This document shows, piece after piece, positions 35,169 through 42,784 of a DNA stretch of 64,000 bases. The translations under genes and the position numbers were made by a program. Every line of letters starts with the position of its first letter. Position 1 is the first letter of the stretch. The stretch is taken from positions 558,001-622,000 of the forward strand of contig NZ_PYLO01000001.1 in assembly GCF_003024715.1 (NCBI RefSeq). Direction: 5' to 3'. The notes below the pieces were generated by a model, which saw nothing but the letters and a program-made list of their open reading frames with translations, did no database searches and had not been told where the DNA came from. This DNA comes from Clostridium fessum (GTDB lineage: Bacteria > Bacillota > Clostridia > Lachnospirales > Lachnospiraceae).

Positions 35169-35194
35169 AATACATACCCCTTTCGTTTTCTTTG

Positions 35195-35223
35195 AGAATA
35201 GCACAAATCTCTTATTTGTGCAA
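35195..35223 (-). promoter_or_regulatory. Promoter and operator-like palindrome of the small coiled-coil gene
   Basis: On the minus strand TTGCAC (35218-35223), 17 bp, TATTCT (35195-35200), with TGC before the -10. The palindrome GCACAAAT-N5-ATTTGTGC (35201-35221) starts inside the -35 and fills the spacer exactly up to the -10, where a repressor would block polymerase. Confidence 0.7.
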
Positions 35224-35338
35224 TATCGATTCGTTTAAAAACCAAGTTTTTCATCAATCAGAGTAATCTCCATTTCAATAAAACGCCTTTTTTAATAATA
35301 TACTTCCTTTTTGAATCTCTTTTGAATAACTTTCTCTC

Positions 35339-35367
35339 TGGACAAATTTCTTTTTCCTTATTATAAT
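35339..35367 (+). promoter_or_regulatory. Promoter of the MATE gene
   Basis: TGGACA (35339-35344), 17 bp, TATAAT (35362-35367). The start near 35374 leaves a short leader of about 32 nt. Confidence 0.75.
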
Positions 35368-35405
35368 ATCAGATTGTATCCAAACGCAAGAAAAAAGGAG
35401 TTTGT

Positions 35406-36785
35406 ATGAGTGCTTCCAATACACAGAACGATTTTTCCAAAGGAAGTATCGTTAAAAATATCATGAATCTCGCGATCCCGATGACGTTGGCGCAGCTTAT
35501 CAATGTCCTGTACAACATCGTTGACCGCATCTACATCGGACGCATACCCGATCATGCCACCCTATCTTTGACCGGCATCGGGCTTTCGCTGCCGATCATC
35601 ACGCTCGTCATCGCATTTGCCAACCTGTTTGGCATGGGCGGTGCGCCGCTCTGCTCAATTGAGCGCGGACGCGGGGATATCAAAGAAGCCGAGGCAATCA
35701 TGGGAAATTCCTTCTCCATGATGGTTATTTCCGGTGTGCTTCTGACCGTACTCTGCCTGATATTCCGCAAACCAATGCTGTATCTGTTCGGAGCCAGCGA
35801 CGCTACTTATCCATATGCAGACGCCTACATTACAATCTATCTGCTCGGCAGCCTGTTCGTGATGGTCGGACTCGGCATGAACTCGTTCATCAATTCACAG
35901 GGATTCGGGCGCATCGGCATGATGACCGTCCTTTTGGGCGCTGCCGCCAATATCCTGCTCGACCCGATTTTTATCTTTATGCTTCACATGGGAATCCGCG
36001 GCGCGGCGCTCGCCACCATCCTGTCGCAGCTTCTCTCTGCCATCTGGATTCTGCGGTTTTTAACCAGTGACAAAACAATCCTGAAACTGAGACGTTCTTC
36101 GATGCACCTTTCCGCACGGAGGATCCGGAAAATCGTCGGACTCGGTCTGTCCGGTTTCACGATGGCGATCACCAACTGCACCGTCCAGATCATGTGCAAC
36201 GCAACCTTACAGGTATACGGCGGCGATCTCTACGTCGGTGTTATGACCGTTATCAACTCCATCCGTGAAATTGCAACTCTTCCGGTAACCGGCGTTACCC
36301 ACAGCGCCCAGCCGGTGCTCGGTTTCAATTATGGGGCGAAAGAATACGGCCGCGTTAAAAAGGCAATCGTCTTTACCTCTTTTATTGCAATTTTATATAC
36401 GACCGGTATCTGGCTGATCGTCGATGGTTTCCCAGCATTCTTTATCCGCATTTTTAATCAGGATGCAGAACTCATTGCAGCAGGTATTCCGGCGATCCGC
36501 TTATACTTTTTCGGATTCTTTATGATGTCGCTCCAATTCTCCGGACAGTCGATTTTCGTCGGTCTGGGCGAATCCAAAAAAGCGATCTTTTTCTCTATTT
36601 TCCGAAAAGTAATCATCGTCGTTCCGCTGACAATCCTGCTGCCAGGTATGTTCGGAATGGGCACCAACGGCGTATTCGCCGCCGAACCGATTTCCAACTT
36701 TGTCGGCGGAATTGCCTGCTTTGGAACGATGCTTTTTACCATCTGGCGGAAATTGACGAAACTGCAGAAACAGGAAGCAGTTTAA
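35406..36785 (+). CDS. MATE-family efflux transporter
   Basis: 459 residues and twelve membrane helices in two MatE repeats. The N terminus reads KGSIVKNIMNLAIPMTLAQLINVLYNIVDRIYIGRI, the usual first helix. FANLFGMGGAPLCSIERGRGD follows helix 2, and the second repeat starts near AITNCTVQIMCNATLQVYGGD. It exports drugs or metabolites against Na+ or H+ flow; substrate unknown. It starts after AAAAAAGGAGTTTGT with its own promoter and terminator. Confidence 0.93.
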   Translation: MSASNTQNDFSKGSIVKNIMNLAIPMTLAQLINVLYNIVDRIYIGRIPDHATLSLTGIGLSLPIITLVIAFANLFGMGGAPLCSIERGRGDIKEAEAIMGNSFSMMVISGVLLTVLCLIFRKPMLYLFGASDATYPYADAYITIYLLGSLFVMVGLGMNSFINSQGFGRIGMMTVLLGAAANILLDPIFIFMLHMGIRGAALATILSQLLSAIWILRFLTSDKTILKLRRSSMHLSARRIRKIVGLGLSGFTMAITNCTVQIMCNATLQVYGGDLYVGVMTVINSIREIATLPVTGVTHSAQPVLGFNYGAKEYGRVKKAIVFTSFIAILYTTGIWLIVDGFPAFFIRIFNQDAELIAAGIPAIRLYFFGFFMMSLQFSGQSIFVGLGESKKAIFFSIFRKVIIVVPLTILLPGMFGMGTNGVFAAEPISNFVGGIACFGTMLFTIWRKLTKLQKQEAV

Positions 36786-36811
36786 AATATATCGCACAAG
36801 CCTGTAAATAA

Positions 36812-36876
36812 AAAGCAGCTGTAAAACAGATATTTCTTTGAATTTCTTTATCTGTTTTATAGCTGCCTTTTTATTT
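36812..36876 (+). terminator. Terminator of the MATE gene
   Basis: AGCAGCTGTAAAACAGATA pairs with TATCTGTTTTATAGCTGC, followed by CTTTTTATTT, 27 bp after the stop codon. Confidence 0.88.
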
Positions 36877-36953
36877 ATACTTTTTTGCGGCGGTTCTGCG
36901 TCCTTATTATATTATCACGACTTCTTTTTATCTATTTCCTTTTTCATCCTTAA

Positions 36954-37079
36954 TTATTCCGTTGTCTCATACGCATACAGAATCGTCCGAGCATTGTCAA
37001 ATTCATAGCTGCACGTTACAAAAGAATAGAGACGTACAATTGTCCCCTCGATCGGGGCTTTTGCACTCGCGCCCAATAT
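36954..37079 (-). pseudogene. C-terminal remnant of a class B sortase
   Basis: On the minus strand, immediately after the hcp stop, an open frame of ~41 codons reads ...GTIVRLYSFVTCSYEFDN, then ARTILYAYETTE and a stop. The TCSYEFDNAR segment is the catalytic-cysteine motif of class B sortases, with the usual short C-terminal strand. The rest of the enzyme, including the catalytic histidine, is missing because hcp coding sequence lies where it should be. I read this as a decayed gene cut by the event that placed hcp here. It has no start codon or ribosome binding site of its own. Confidence 0.65.
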
Positions 37080-38671
37080 CATCTGTGCAGATCCTCCTCC
37101 GGTGTGCTGATCGGTGCAATGTTATAATTTTCCACCAGATACTGCAGCACATTCGGAGAGATAAATGCCGGAAGGGACGGTCCGAGGAGAATATTTTTGA
37201 TCCCCAGATGAAGCAGTGTCAGCAGGATACACACTGCTTTCTGCTCATACCAGGAGAGCACCATGGAAAGCGGCAGATCGTTGACACCGCAGTCAAATGC
37301 TTCTGCCAGTGCCACCGCAACCTTGATGGCGCTGTAAGCATCGTTGCACTGTCCCATATCCATTATTCTCGGAAGACCGCCAATCGTACCCAGATCCAGA
37401 TCATTGAACCGGTATTTGCCGCAGGCAAGGGTCAGAACAATGCTGTCTGCCGGTGTCTGCTTTACAAATTCGGTATAATAATTGCGTCCCGGCTTGGCAC
37501 CGTCACATCCGCCGACCAGAAAGAAATGTTTGATGGCTCCCGATTTAACGGCATCGATGACCGTATCCGCCACTGAAAGAACCGCATGGTGGGAAAATCC
37601 AGTCATGACTGTTTTGCCGCCGTTTATGCCTGTAAAATGCATATCCTCAGGATAACCGCCCAGTGAAAGTGCCTTTTCAATAACCGGCGTAAAATCTCTC
37701 TCTTTGCCGATGTGTACCATTTCCGGATAGGACACGACTTCCGTCGTAAACACCCGGTCGGCATAGCTCTTTTTCGGAGGCATCAGGCAGTTCGTCGTAA
37801 AGAGAACCGGAGCCGGAATATCTGCAAATTCCTTCTGCTGGTTCTGCCATGCCGTGCCGAAATTGCCCTTCAGGTGAGGATACTTTTTCAGTTCCGGATA
37901 AGCGTGCGCCGGAAGCATTTCACCGTGAGTGTAGATGTTGATGCCCTTATCTTTCGTCTGCTCAAGGAGCTGTTTTAAATCGTATAAATCATGGCCGCTG
38001 ATAACGATAAACGGGCCTTTCTCCACGGTCAGAGGCACCTGCGTCGGAACAGGATTTCCATAAGTTTCGGTGTTGGCCCGATCCAGAAGCGCCATGCACT
38101 TGAGGTTGATTTCACCCACTTCCAGGACAATCGGAAGCAGCTCGTCCATGCCCCAGTCATCCATGCCAATCGCAAAGAGCGCCTTAAAAAAGAAGCGATT
38201 GATCGTGTCATCGGTATATCCCAGAACGGCCGCGTGGTAAGCATACGCCGCAACGCCGCGGATTCCGAACAAAATCAGCGATTTCAGAGAACGGACATCC
38301 TCGTCTGCCTCCCAGAGATTATTCATATCATAATTGTTATTTTTGCCGCAGGAGACCGTGCACACGAAACAATCAGGCACCAGGCGTTCTCTCTCTTTTT
38401 CAACCCGCCGGATCAATTCAGTGATGGTGTCATTGTTAAAATTCACATTTGTTACCGTGGTAAACAATCCTTCCAATACAAGCCTGCTGGTATCCCCGGT
38501 AATCAGGTATTCATTGCCTTCCGTCGCTCTTGCAAGGCCAATCAGCGCACCCGTCAGCTTATCCTGCAGTCTGGCGGTGTCCGCTCTCTTGCCGCACACA
38601 CCGGCACTGCCGGTACAGGCCGTACAGCCTGCCGTCTGCTCACACTGGTAACAAAACATTTTCCGCTCCAT
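37079..38671 (-). CDS. hcp: Hybrid cluster protein (hydroxylamine reductase / NO reductase)
   Basis: 530 residues. The N-terminal cluster motif is FCYQCEQTAGCTACTGSAGVCGK. Hybrid-cluster ligands are visible in the middle and C-terminal parts (HGEMLPAHAYPELKK, TNCLMPPKKSYADRVFTTE, LVGGCDGAKPGRNYY, LACGKYRFND). Hcp reduces hydroxylamine and, in vivo, nitric oxide, so it belongs to nitrosative-stress defence. The start follows AAGGAGTTATAAAGT. It is a single gene with a ~125-nt leader and an FNR-like site at its promoter. Its stop abuts a sortase remnant. Confidence 0.95.
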   Translation of the reverse strand: MERKMFCYQCEQTAGCTACTGSAGVCGKRADTARLQDKLTGALIGLARATEGNEYLITGDTSRLVLEGLFTTVTNVNFNNDTITELIRRVEKERERLVPDCFVCTVSCGKNNNYDMNNLWEADEDVRSLKSLILFGIRGVAAYAYHAAVLGYTDDTINRFFFKALFAIGMDDWGMDELLPIVLEVGEINLKCMALLDRANTETYGNPVPTQVPLTVEKGPFIVISGHDLYDLKQLLEQTKDKGINIYTHGEMLPAHAYPELKKYPHLKGNFGTAWQNQQKEFADIPAPVLFTTNCLMPPKKSYADRVFTTEVVSYPEMVHIGKERDFTPVIEKALSLGGYPEDMHFTGINGGKTVMTGFSHHAVLSVADTVIDAVKSGAIKHFFLVGGCDGAKPGRNYYTEFVKQTPADSIVLTLACGKYRFNDLDLGTIGGLPRIMDMGQCNDAYSAIKVAVALAEAFDCGVNDLPLSMVLSWYEQKAVCILLTLLHLGIKNILLGPSLPAFISPNVLQYLVENYNIAPISTPEEDLHR

Positions 38672-38802
38672 ACTTTATAACTCCTTTTCGTTGTTCTGCA
38701 ATCAACTGCCATTATTTCTAACCTGCGGCACCCTCACGTTCAAGAACACATTCGCGCACTTCCAGGCTTCCGGCTTTTTGTCTTTCTTAGCTTTACAAGC
38801 GT
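38672..38802 (-). other. Leader of hcp
   Basis: About 125 nt between the predicted transcript start (38796) and the hcp ATG. Apart from the ribosome binding site AAGGAG I see no clear hairpin, terminator or open frame. Confidence 0.5.
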
Positions 38803-38844
38803 ATTATAAAAAAATACCGGCAGAAATTCAGTTGTTTTTACAAC
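38803..38844 (-). promoter_or_regulatory. hcp promoter with FNR/CRP-type activator site
   Basis: On the minus strand TATAAT (38803-38808) has no good -35 at 17 bp (CTGAAT). Instead the perfect palindrome GTTGT-AAAA-ACAAC (38831-38844) is centred at -41.5 if transcription starts 7 nt after the -10. This is the classic position for class II activation by FNR/CRP-family proteins. Confidence 0.65.
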
Positions 38845-38881
38845 GAAACAGAAATTTAAGTTCAAAAGAATATTTAGCCGC

Positions 38882-38936
38882 AAAAATACCGACCTCCAAT
38901 CGTTAGATTTTTAGGTCTAACATTTGGAAGTCGGTA
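38882..38936 (-). terminator. Terminator of secG-rnr-smpB
   Basis: TACCGACTTCCAAATGTTAG pairs with CTAACGATTGGAGGTCGGTA around an 11-nt loop, followed by TTTTTG on the minus strand, about 20 bp beyond the smpB stop. Confidence 0.9.
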
Positions 38937-38956
38937 CATAGATGGAATCTTTTCTT

Positions 38957-39421
38957 TTATTTCTGTCTCGCCTTAAACGCCCGGTCAATCTCCCGCTTCG
39001 CGTCCTTTTTCGCCAGATCGTCTCTCTTATCATACAGCTTCTTACCACGTGCCAGACCAATCTCCACTTTTACGAGACTTCCTTTAAAATACACCTGCAG
39101 CGGTACCAGCGTGTATCCTTTTTCTTTGATCATCGACATCAGGCGGCGGATCTCCAGTTTGTGAAGAAGGAGTTTCCGCACACGCAGCGGATCTTTATTA
39201 AAGATATTTCCCTTCTCATATGGACTGATATGCATGCCGAATACATACACCTGACCGTCGCTCTCGATCTTGATAAATGCTTCCTTGATGCTGCATTTAC
39301 CCATGCGGATCGATTTAACCTCGGTACCGAACAACTCAATCCCGGCTTCGAATTTATCATCAATAAAATAATCATGGTAGGCTTTCTTATTGTTCGCCAC
39401 CATCTTGATTCCTGCTCCCAT
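38957..39421 (-). CDS. smpB: SsrA-binding protein
   Basis: 154 residues. It carries the family core [43 protein letters not shown], and the C-terminal tail [24 protein letters not shown], which enters the mRNA channel. It binds the tRNA-like part of tmRNA and delivers it to stalled ribosomes; the partner RNA is encoded at 9763-10100. GAGGG precedes the ATG at 39421; an internal ATG six codons later is also possible. It is the last gene of secG-rnr-smpB, which links tmRNA rescue with the exonuclease that clears stalled messages. Confidence 0.95.
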   Translation of the reverse strand: MGAGIKMVANNKKAYHDYFIDDKFEAGIELFGTEVKSIRMGKCSIKEAFIKIESDGQVYVFGMHISPYEKGNIFNKDPLRVRKLLLHKLEIRRLMSMIKEKGYTLVPLQVYFKGSLVKVEIGLARGKKLYDKRDDLAKKDAKREIDRAFKARQK

Positions 39422-39470
39422 TTTAATCCCTCTTTTCCTCTCTACTTTTTACATCTTATTTTACAATCTC

Positions 39471-42167
39471 CTACTTCCAGTACACTGCCGGCATAAAATC
39501 AATCGTCCTCGCATACCGGTCGCAGGCCGTCACGCGGACGCGGATGGTCTGACCGAGTTTGTACGTCTTTCTCGTCATCTCTCCGACCAGCTCATAGTGT
39601 GCTTCGTCAAATACGAAATAGTCGCCGCGCAGTTCATTGACATGAACTAATCCTTCAACCGTGTTCGGCAGCTCGACATAGAAGCCCCAGTTGGTGACAC
39701 CGGAAATGACTCCCTCGAATTCTTCTCCGATGTAATGTTCCATGTACTGGACTTTCTTCATCTTATCGGTTTCGCGCTCGGCTTCGTCAGCGCGGCGCTC
39801 CAGGGCCGAGGTCTGGACTGCCACTTCCGGCAGGATTTTCTCAAAATGGGCGGTTTTTCGCGCATCCATATTGCCGTGGAGGCATTCTTTGATGATCCGG
39901 TGGATCTGCAGATCCGGATAACGGCGGATCGGGGAGGTGAAATGGGTATAGTATTTCGCCGCCAATCCAAAATGACCGGAGTTCAAGGTCGAATATTTCG
40001 CCTGTTTCATGGAGCGCAGCGTCAGACGGCTGAGCAATGCCTCCTCCGGCGTGCCCTCTATCTTTTCAAGCAGCTTTTGCAGCTCTTTCGGATGGACTTC
40101 GCCGCCCGGCATCCGCAATGTATATCCGAAGTTGTTGATGAACGTGCCTAGTTTCGCCATCTTCTCCTCATCCGGTTTCTCATGGATTCGGTAGAGGAAC
40201 GGAATTTCCTGCCAATAATAGTCCTCGGCTACCGTCTCATTTGCCATCAGCATGAAATCCTCGATAAGCTTCGTCGCCGCGTTGCGCTCATACGGCTTGA
40301 TCTCGATCGGGCGTCCTTTGGCGTCGAGTAAAATCTTGCTCTCTGGAAAGTCGAAGTCGATCGCACCGCGCTCCTGGCGTCTCTTGCAAAGAAGCTGCGA
40401 AAGTTCTTTCATTTGCAGGAATAAATCCACAAATTCCTTATATTTCTCCTTTGTCTCTGCATCATCATCCGTGATGATCGCATTGACCGCCGTATACGTC
40501 ATCCGGCGATCGACGCGGATCAATGTCTCTGCAATCTCATGTCCGAGCACGACGCCTTTGTCATTGATCTCCATGATACAGCTCAGCGCCAGGCGATCCT
40601 CGCCCTGATTCAGGGAACAGATACCGTTTGAGAGTTTATGCGGCAGCATCGGAATGACGCGGTCGGTCAGATACACGCTCGTTCCGCGCTTTAATGCCTC
40701 GCGATCAAGCGGGCTGCCCTCGCGGACATAATGGGTCACATCCGCGATGTGTACACCGAGCCGGTAACCCTGCTCCGTCTTCTCCAGCGTGATCGCATCG
40801 TCGAGATCTTTCGCTTCCTCACCATCAATCGTGACTGTCGGCAGATCGCGCAGATCCTTGCGTCCCGCCTTGTCCTCCTCGCGGACGGCATCCGGGATCT
40901 CTTCAAGCTGCGCCATGACCTCCGGCGGAAATTCTTCCGGCAGACCGTATGCTTTCACGATCGATAAAATATCGACTCCCGGATCGTTCATATGTCCGAG
41001 AATACTGGTGATCACGCCCTCCGGCTTCTTATCCGGGCTGTTTCCGTAATCCTTGATCTTCACGATGACCTTATGACCGGTCACTGCGCCCGCGTCACAC
41101 CCCTGCGGGATGAAAATGTCGCGTGAAATCCGTGGATTGTCCGGGATCACAAAGCCGAAACCGCCGTTTTTCTCATACAGACCAACCAGCTCCTGATTGG
41201 CGTGCTCCAGGATCCGCACGATACTTCCCTCAGCTCTGCGTCCGCCGTCGCTCTCCTGCTCAATCACAACCAGCACCTTATCGCCGTGCATCGCGCCCTT
41301 TGTTTTTTCACGCGGAACGAACACATCCTGCTCACGTCCCTCGATTGCCACGAAACCGAAGCCTTTCGGGTGTCCCGAATAAATACCTGCCTCTGAAAAT
41401 GTCTCCGGGCGTCCCAGCTTGCCCTTGCGGGACATGCTGATTTTTCCCTCTTCCAGCAGATGATCGATAACCCGCTGCAGCTCCCGGCGCTGTTCCTTCG
41501 GAATATTTAAAAGAAGTGCCAGCTCCTTCAGCTTCATCGGCACGTATGCCGGTTCATTCATGACATCCTGAATCATCTTGCAGCGGCGGGTAAACTCCTC
41601 CTCGGAAACGCCAGCATCCTCACGCTCCTTCTTGCCGCGCTTTTCGCGCTTCTTATCCATCTCACGCTCAAGCTTTCGATCACGGTCTTTCTTTCCCGCT
41701 TTATCCTTTTTCTGGCGCACCGATTCCTCTTTCGGACCTTTCGCACGCTCCGGTTTTTTCTTCTTTTTTCCGTACCTCTCTTCCCACTCGCCGATCAGCC
41801 CATCCCCGTCAATCTGGCGCCGTACGCTGCTCTCCCGGCTTTCTCCGGACATTTTCTCTTCCCGCGCTTCTTCTTTCCGCATCGCAAACCGCTGTTCTGC
41901 ATTTTTCCGGATCGTCTCCAGCATCTCATCCGAGAGCTTCATCTCCGTCTGCTGACGTTTTTCAAACGCCTCTCTTTCTCTCCTGCGATTTTCCGGCATT
42001 TTCTGTCCTTCCTCTTTCTGTGAAGCTGCCGCACTCTGCATCTGCGCCTGGCGCTTCTGCTGTTTTGCGTATTTCTGAGCCTCGCTTCTCTTTATTTTTT
42101 CCATGATTTTATCAAATATGTTCAAATCTATCTCACTTCTCTTTCTTAATTCACATTCTCGCGCCAT
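39471..42167 (-). CDS. rnr: Ribonuclease R with long charged N-terminal extension
   Basis: 898 residues from the first ATG. It degrades structured RNA 3' to 5' and works with tmRNA/SmpB. After a ~200-residue Lys/Glu/Arg-rich extension come the winged-helix domain, cold-shock domains (HPKGFGFVAI, NGGFGFVI), and the RNB catalytic domain with TIDGEEAKDLDDAI (metal Asp residues), YLTDRVIPMLPHKLSNGICSL and HFTSPIRRYPDLQIHR. A C-terminal S1 domain (GVISGVTNWGFYVEL) closes it. The start is uncertain: the ATG at 42167 lies in a remnant of repeat A with AGGA too close. An ATG at 42104, or a TTG at 42125 before LNIFDKIMEK, is also possible. Confidence 0.92.
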   Translation of the reverse strand: MARECELRKRSEIDLNIFDKIMEKIKRSEAQKYAKQQKRQAQMQSAAASQKEEGQKMPENRRREREAFEKRQQTEMKLSDEMLETIRKNAEQRFAMRKEEAREEKMSGESRESSVRRQIDGDGLIGEWEERYGKKKKKPERAKGPKEESVRQKKDKAGKKDRDRKLEREMDKKREKRGKKEREDAGVSEEEFTRRCKMIQDVMNEPAYVPMKLKELALLLNIPKEQRRELQRVIDHLLEEGKISMSRKGKLGRPETFSEAGIYSGHPKGFGFVAIEGREQDVFVPREKTKGAMHGDKVLVVIEQESDGGRRAEGSIVRILEHANQELVGLYEKNGGFGFVIPDNPRISRDIFIPQGCDAGAVTGHKVIVKIKDYGNSPDKKPEGVITSILGHMNDPGVDILSIVKAYGLPEEFPPEVMAQLEEIPDAVREEDKAGRKDLRDLPTVTIDGEEAKDLDDAITLEKTEQGYRLGVHIADVTHYVREGSPLDREALKRGTSVYLTDRVIPMLPHKLSNGICSLNQGEDRLALSCIMEINDKGVVLGHEIAETLIRVDRRMTYTAVNAIITDDDAETKEKYKEFVDLFLQMKELSQLLCKRRQERGAIDFDFPESKILLDAKGRPIEIKPYERNAATKLIEDFMLMANETVAEDYYWQEIPFLYRIHEKPDEEKMAKLGTFINNFGYTLRMPGGEVHPKELQKLLEKIEGTPEEALLSRLTLRSMKQAKYSTLNSGHFGLAAKYYTHFTSPIRRYPDLQIHRIIKECLHGNMDARKTAHFEKILPEVAVQTSALERRADEAERETDKMKKVQYMEHYIGEEFEGVISGVTNWGFYVELPNTVEGLVHVNELRGDYFVFDEAHYELVGEMTRKTYKLGQTIRVRVTACDRYARTIDFMPAVYWK

Positions 42168-42178
42168 TTCCTATGAAA
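42152..42178. repeat. Repeat family A, internally deleted remnant A3
   Basis: CACATTCTCGCGCC from one end of repeat A is fused to ATTTCCTATGAAA from the other end, with the ~90-bp middle lost. The first possible ATG of rnr sits on the junction. Seven T residues (minus strand) border it, as at the other copies. Confidence 0.55.
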
Positions 42179-42297
42179 AAAAGCTGCCACGTCCAGCGCT
42201 CTCTGCCTCTCACCCCTGCATCTGCTCGGAAACCACCGGCAAATATCAGATTCAGGAAACAGATCCCGCTGCCACGCGACAGCCTCTTAAAGGTTCC

Positions 42298-42534
42298 TTA
42301 CAGGAATTTCAAATTCAAAACTAATGCAAGGATCAGCCACAGAATTGCAGCATATTTGGTCAGCTTCTCCAGCTTTCCTTCCATAGAACGGCTTTTATTT
42401 CTGCCCCAGTAGCTGTCAGCCATACCGCCGATGGAACCGGACAGACCTGCCGATTTGCCCTCCTGCAGTAGGATTACCGCCGACAGGAATACACAGATAA
42501 TAATAAATATGATCGTAAGGATCGTCTTGATCAT
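42298..42534 (-). CDS. secG: Preprotein translocase subunit SecG
   Basis: 78 residues and two membrane helices: MIKTILTIIFIIICVFLSAVILLQEGKSAGLSG, with the conserved loop GLSGSIGGMADSYWGRNKSRSMEGKLEKLT, and AAILWLILALVLNL. It assists SecYE in protein export. The start at 42534 follows AGGAGGTGCGAAG; the longer open frame upstream crosses the promoter and is not translated. First gene of the secG-rnr-smpB operon, a common Firmicutes order. Confidence 0.95.
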   Translation of the reverse strand: MIKTILTIIFIIICVFLSAVILLQEGKSAGLSGSIGGMADSYWGRNKSRSMEGKLEKLTKYAAILWLILALVLNLKFL

Positions 42535-42561
42535 CTTCGCACCTCCTGAATAAACATAGTA

Positions 42562-42590
42562 ATCATAGCATATTTTCGGCGGAAGGACAA
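42562..42590 (-). promoter_or_regulatory. Promoter of secG-rnr-smpB
   Basis: On the minus strand TTGTCC (42585-42590), 17 bp, TATGAT (42562-42567), with TGC ahead of the -10. The start near 42555 gives a short leader of ~20 nt. Confidence 0.75.
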
Positions 42591-42615
42591 CTGTTTTTTT
42601 CCCGACTTCAACCCG

Positions 42616-42655
42616 GGAATTTGCCGTATTTAAATGCGAAGCCACGGCAAATTCC
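42616..42655. repeat. 12-bp perfect inverted repeat between two divergent promoters
   Basis: GGAATTTGCCGT and ACGGCAAATTCC are exact inverted copies separated by 16 nt. Neither strand has a T-run after the stem, so it does not look like a terminator. It lies upstream of both the secG and the plus-strand promoter. Confidence 0.7.
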
Positions 42656-42665
42656 GTTACCGGGC

Positions 42666-42695
42666 TTGATTTTATCTCCCGTCGTGCGATACAAT
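42666..42695 (+). promoter_or_regulatory. Probable promoter of the 42785 gene
   Basis: TTGATT (42666-42671), 18 bp, TACAAT (42690-42695). Acceptable but not strong; the start near 42702 leaves a leader of ~80 nt. Confidence 0.5.
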
Positions 42696-42784
42696 AGAGT
42701 TCTATCACATTTACAATCAGCGAAATCCTTTTTTTCATGGGAACAGCTATTTTTTATCATAAAACGAGTCAGGAGGGTTCTATT

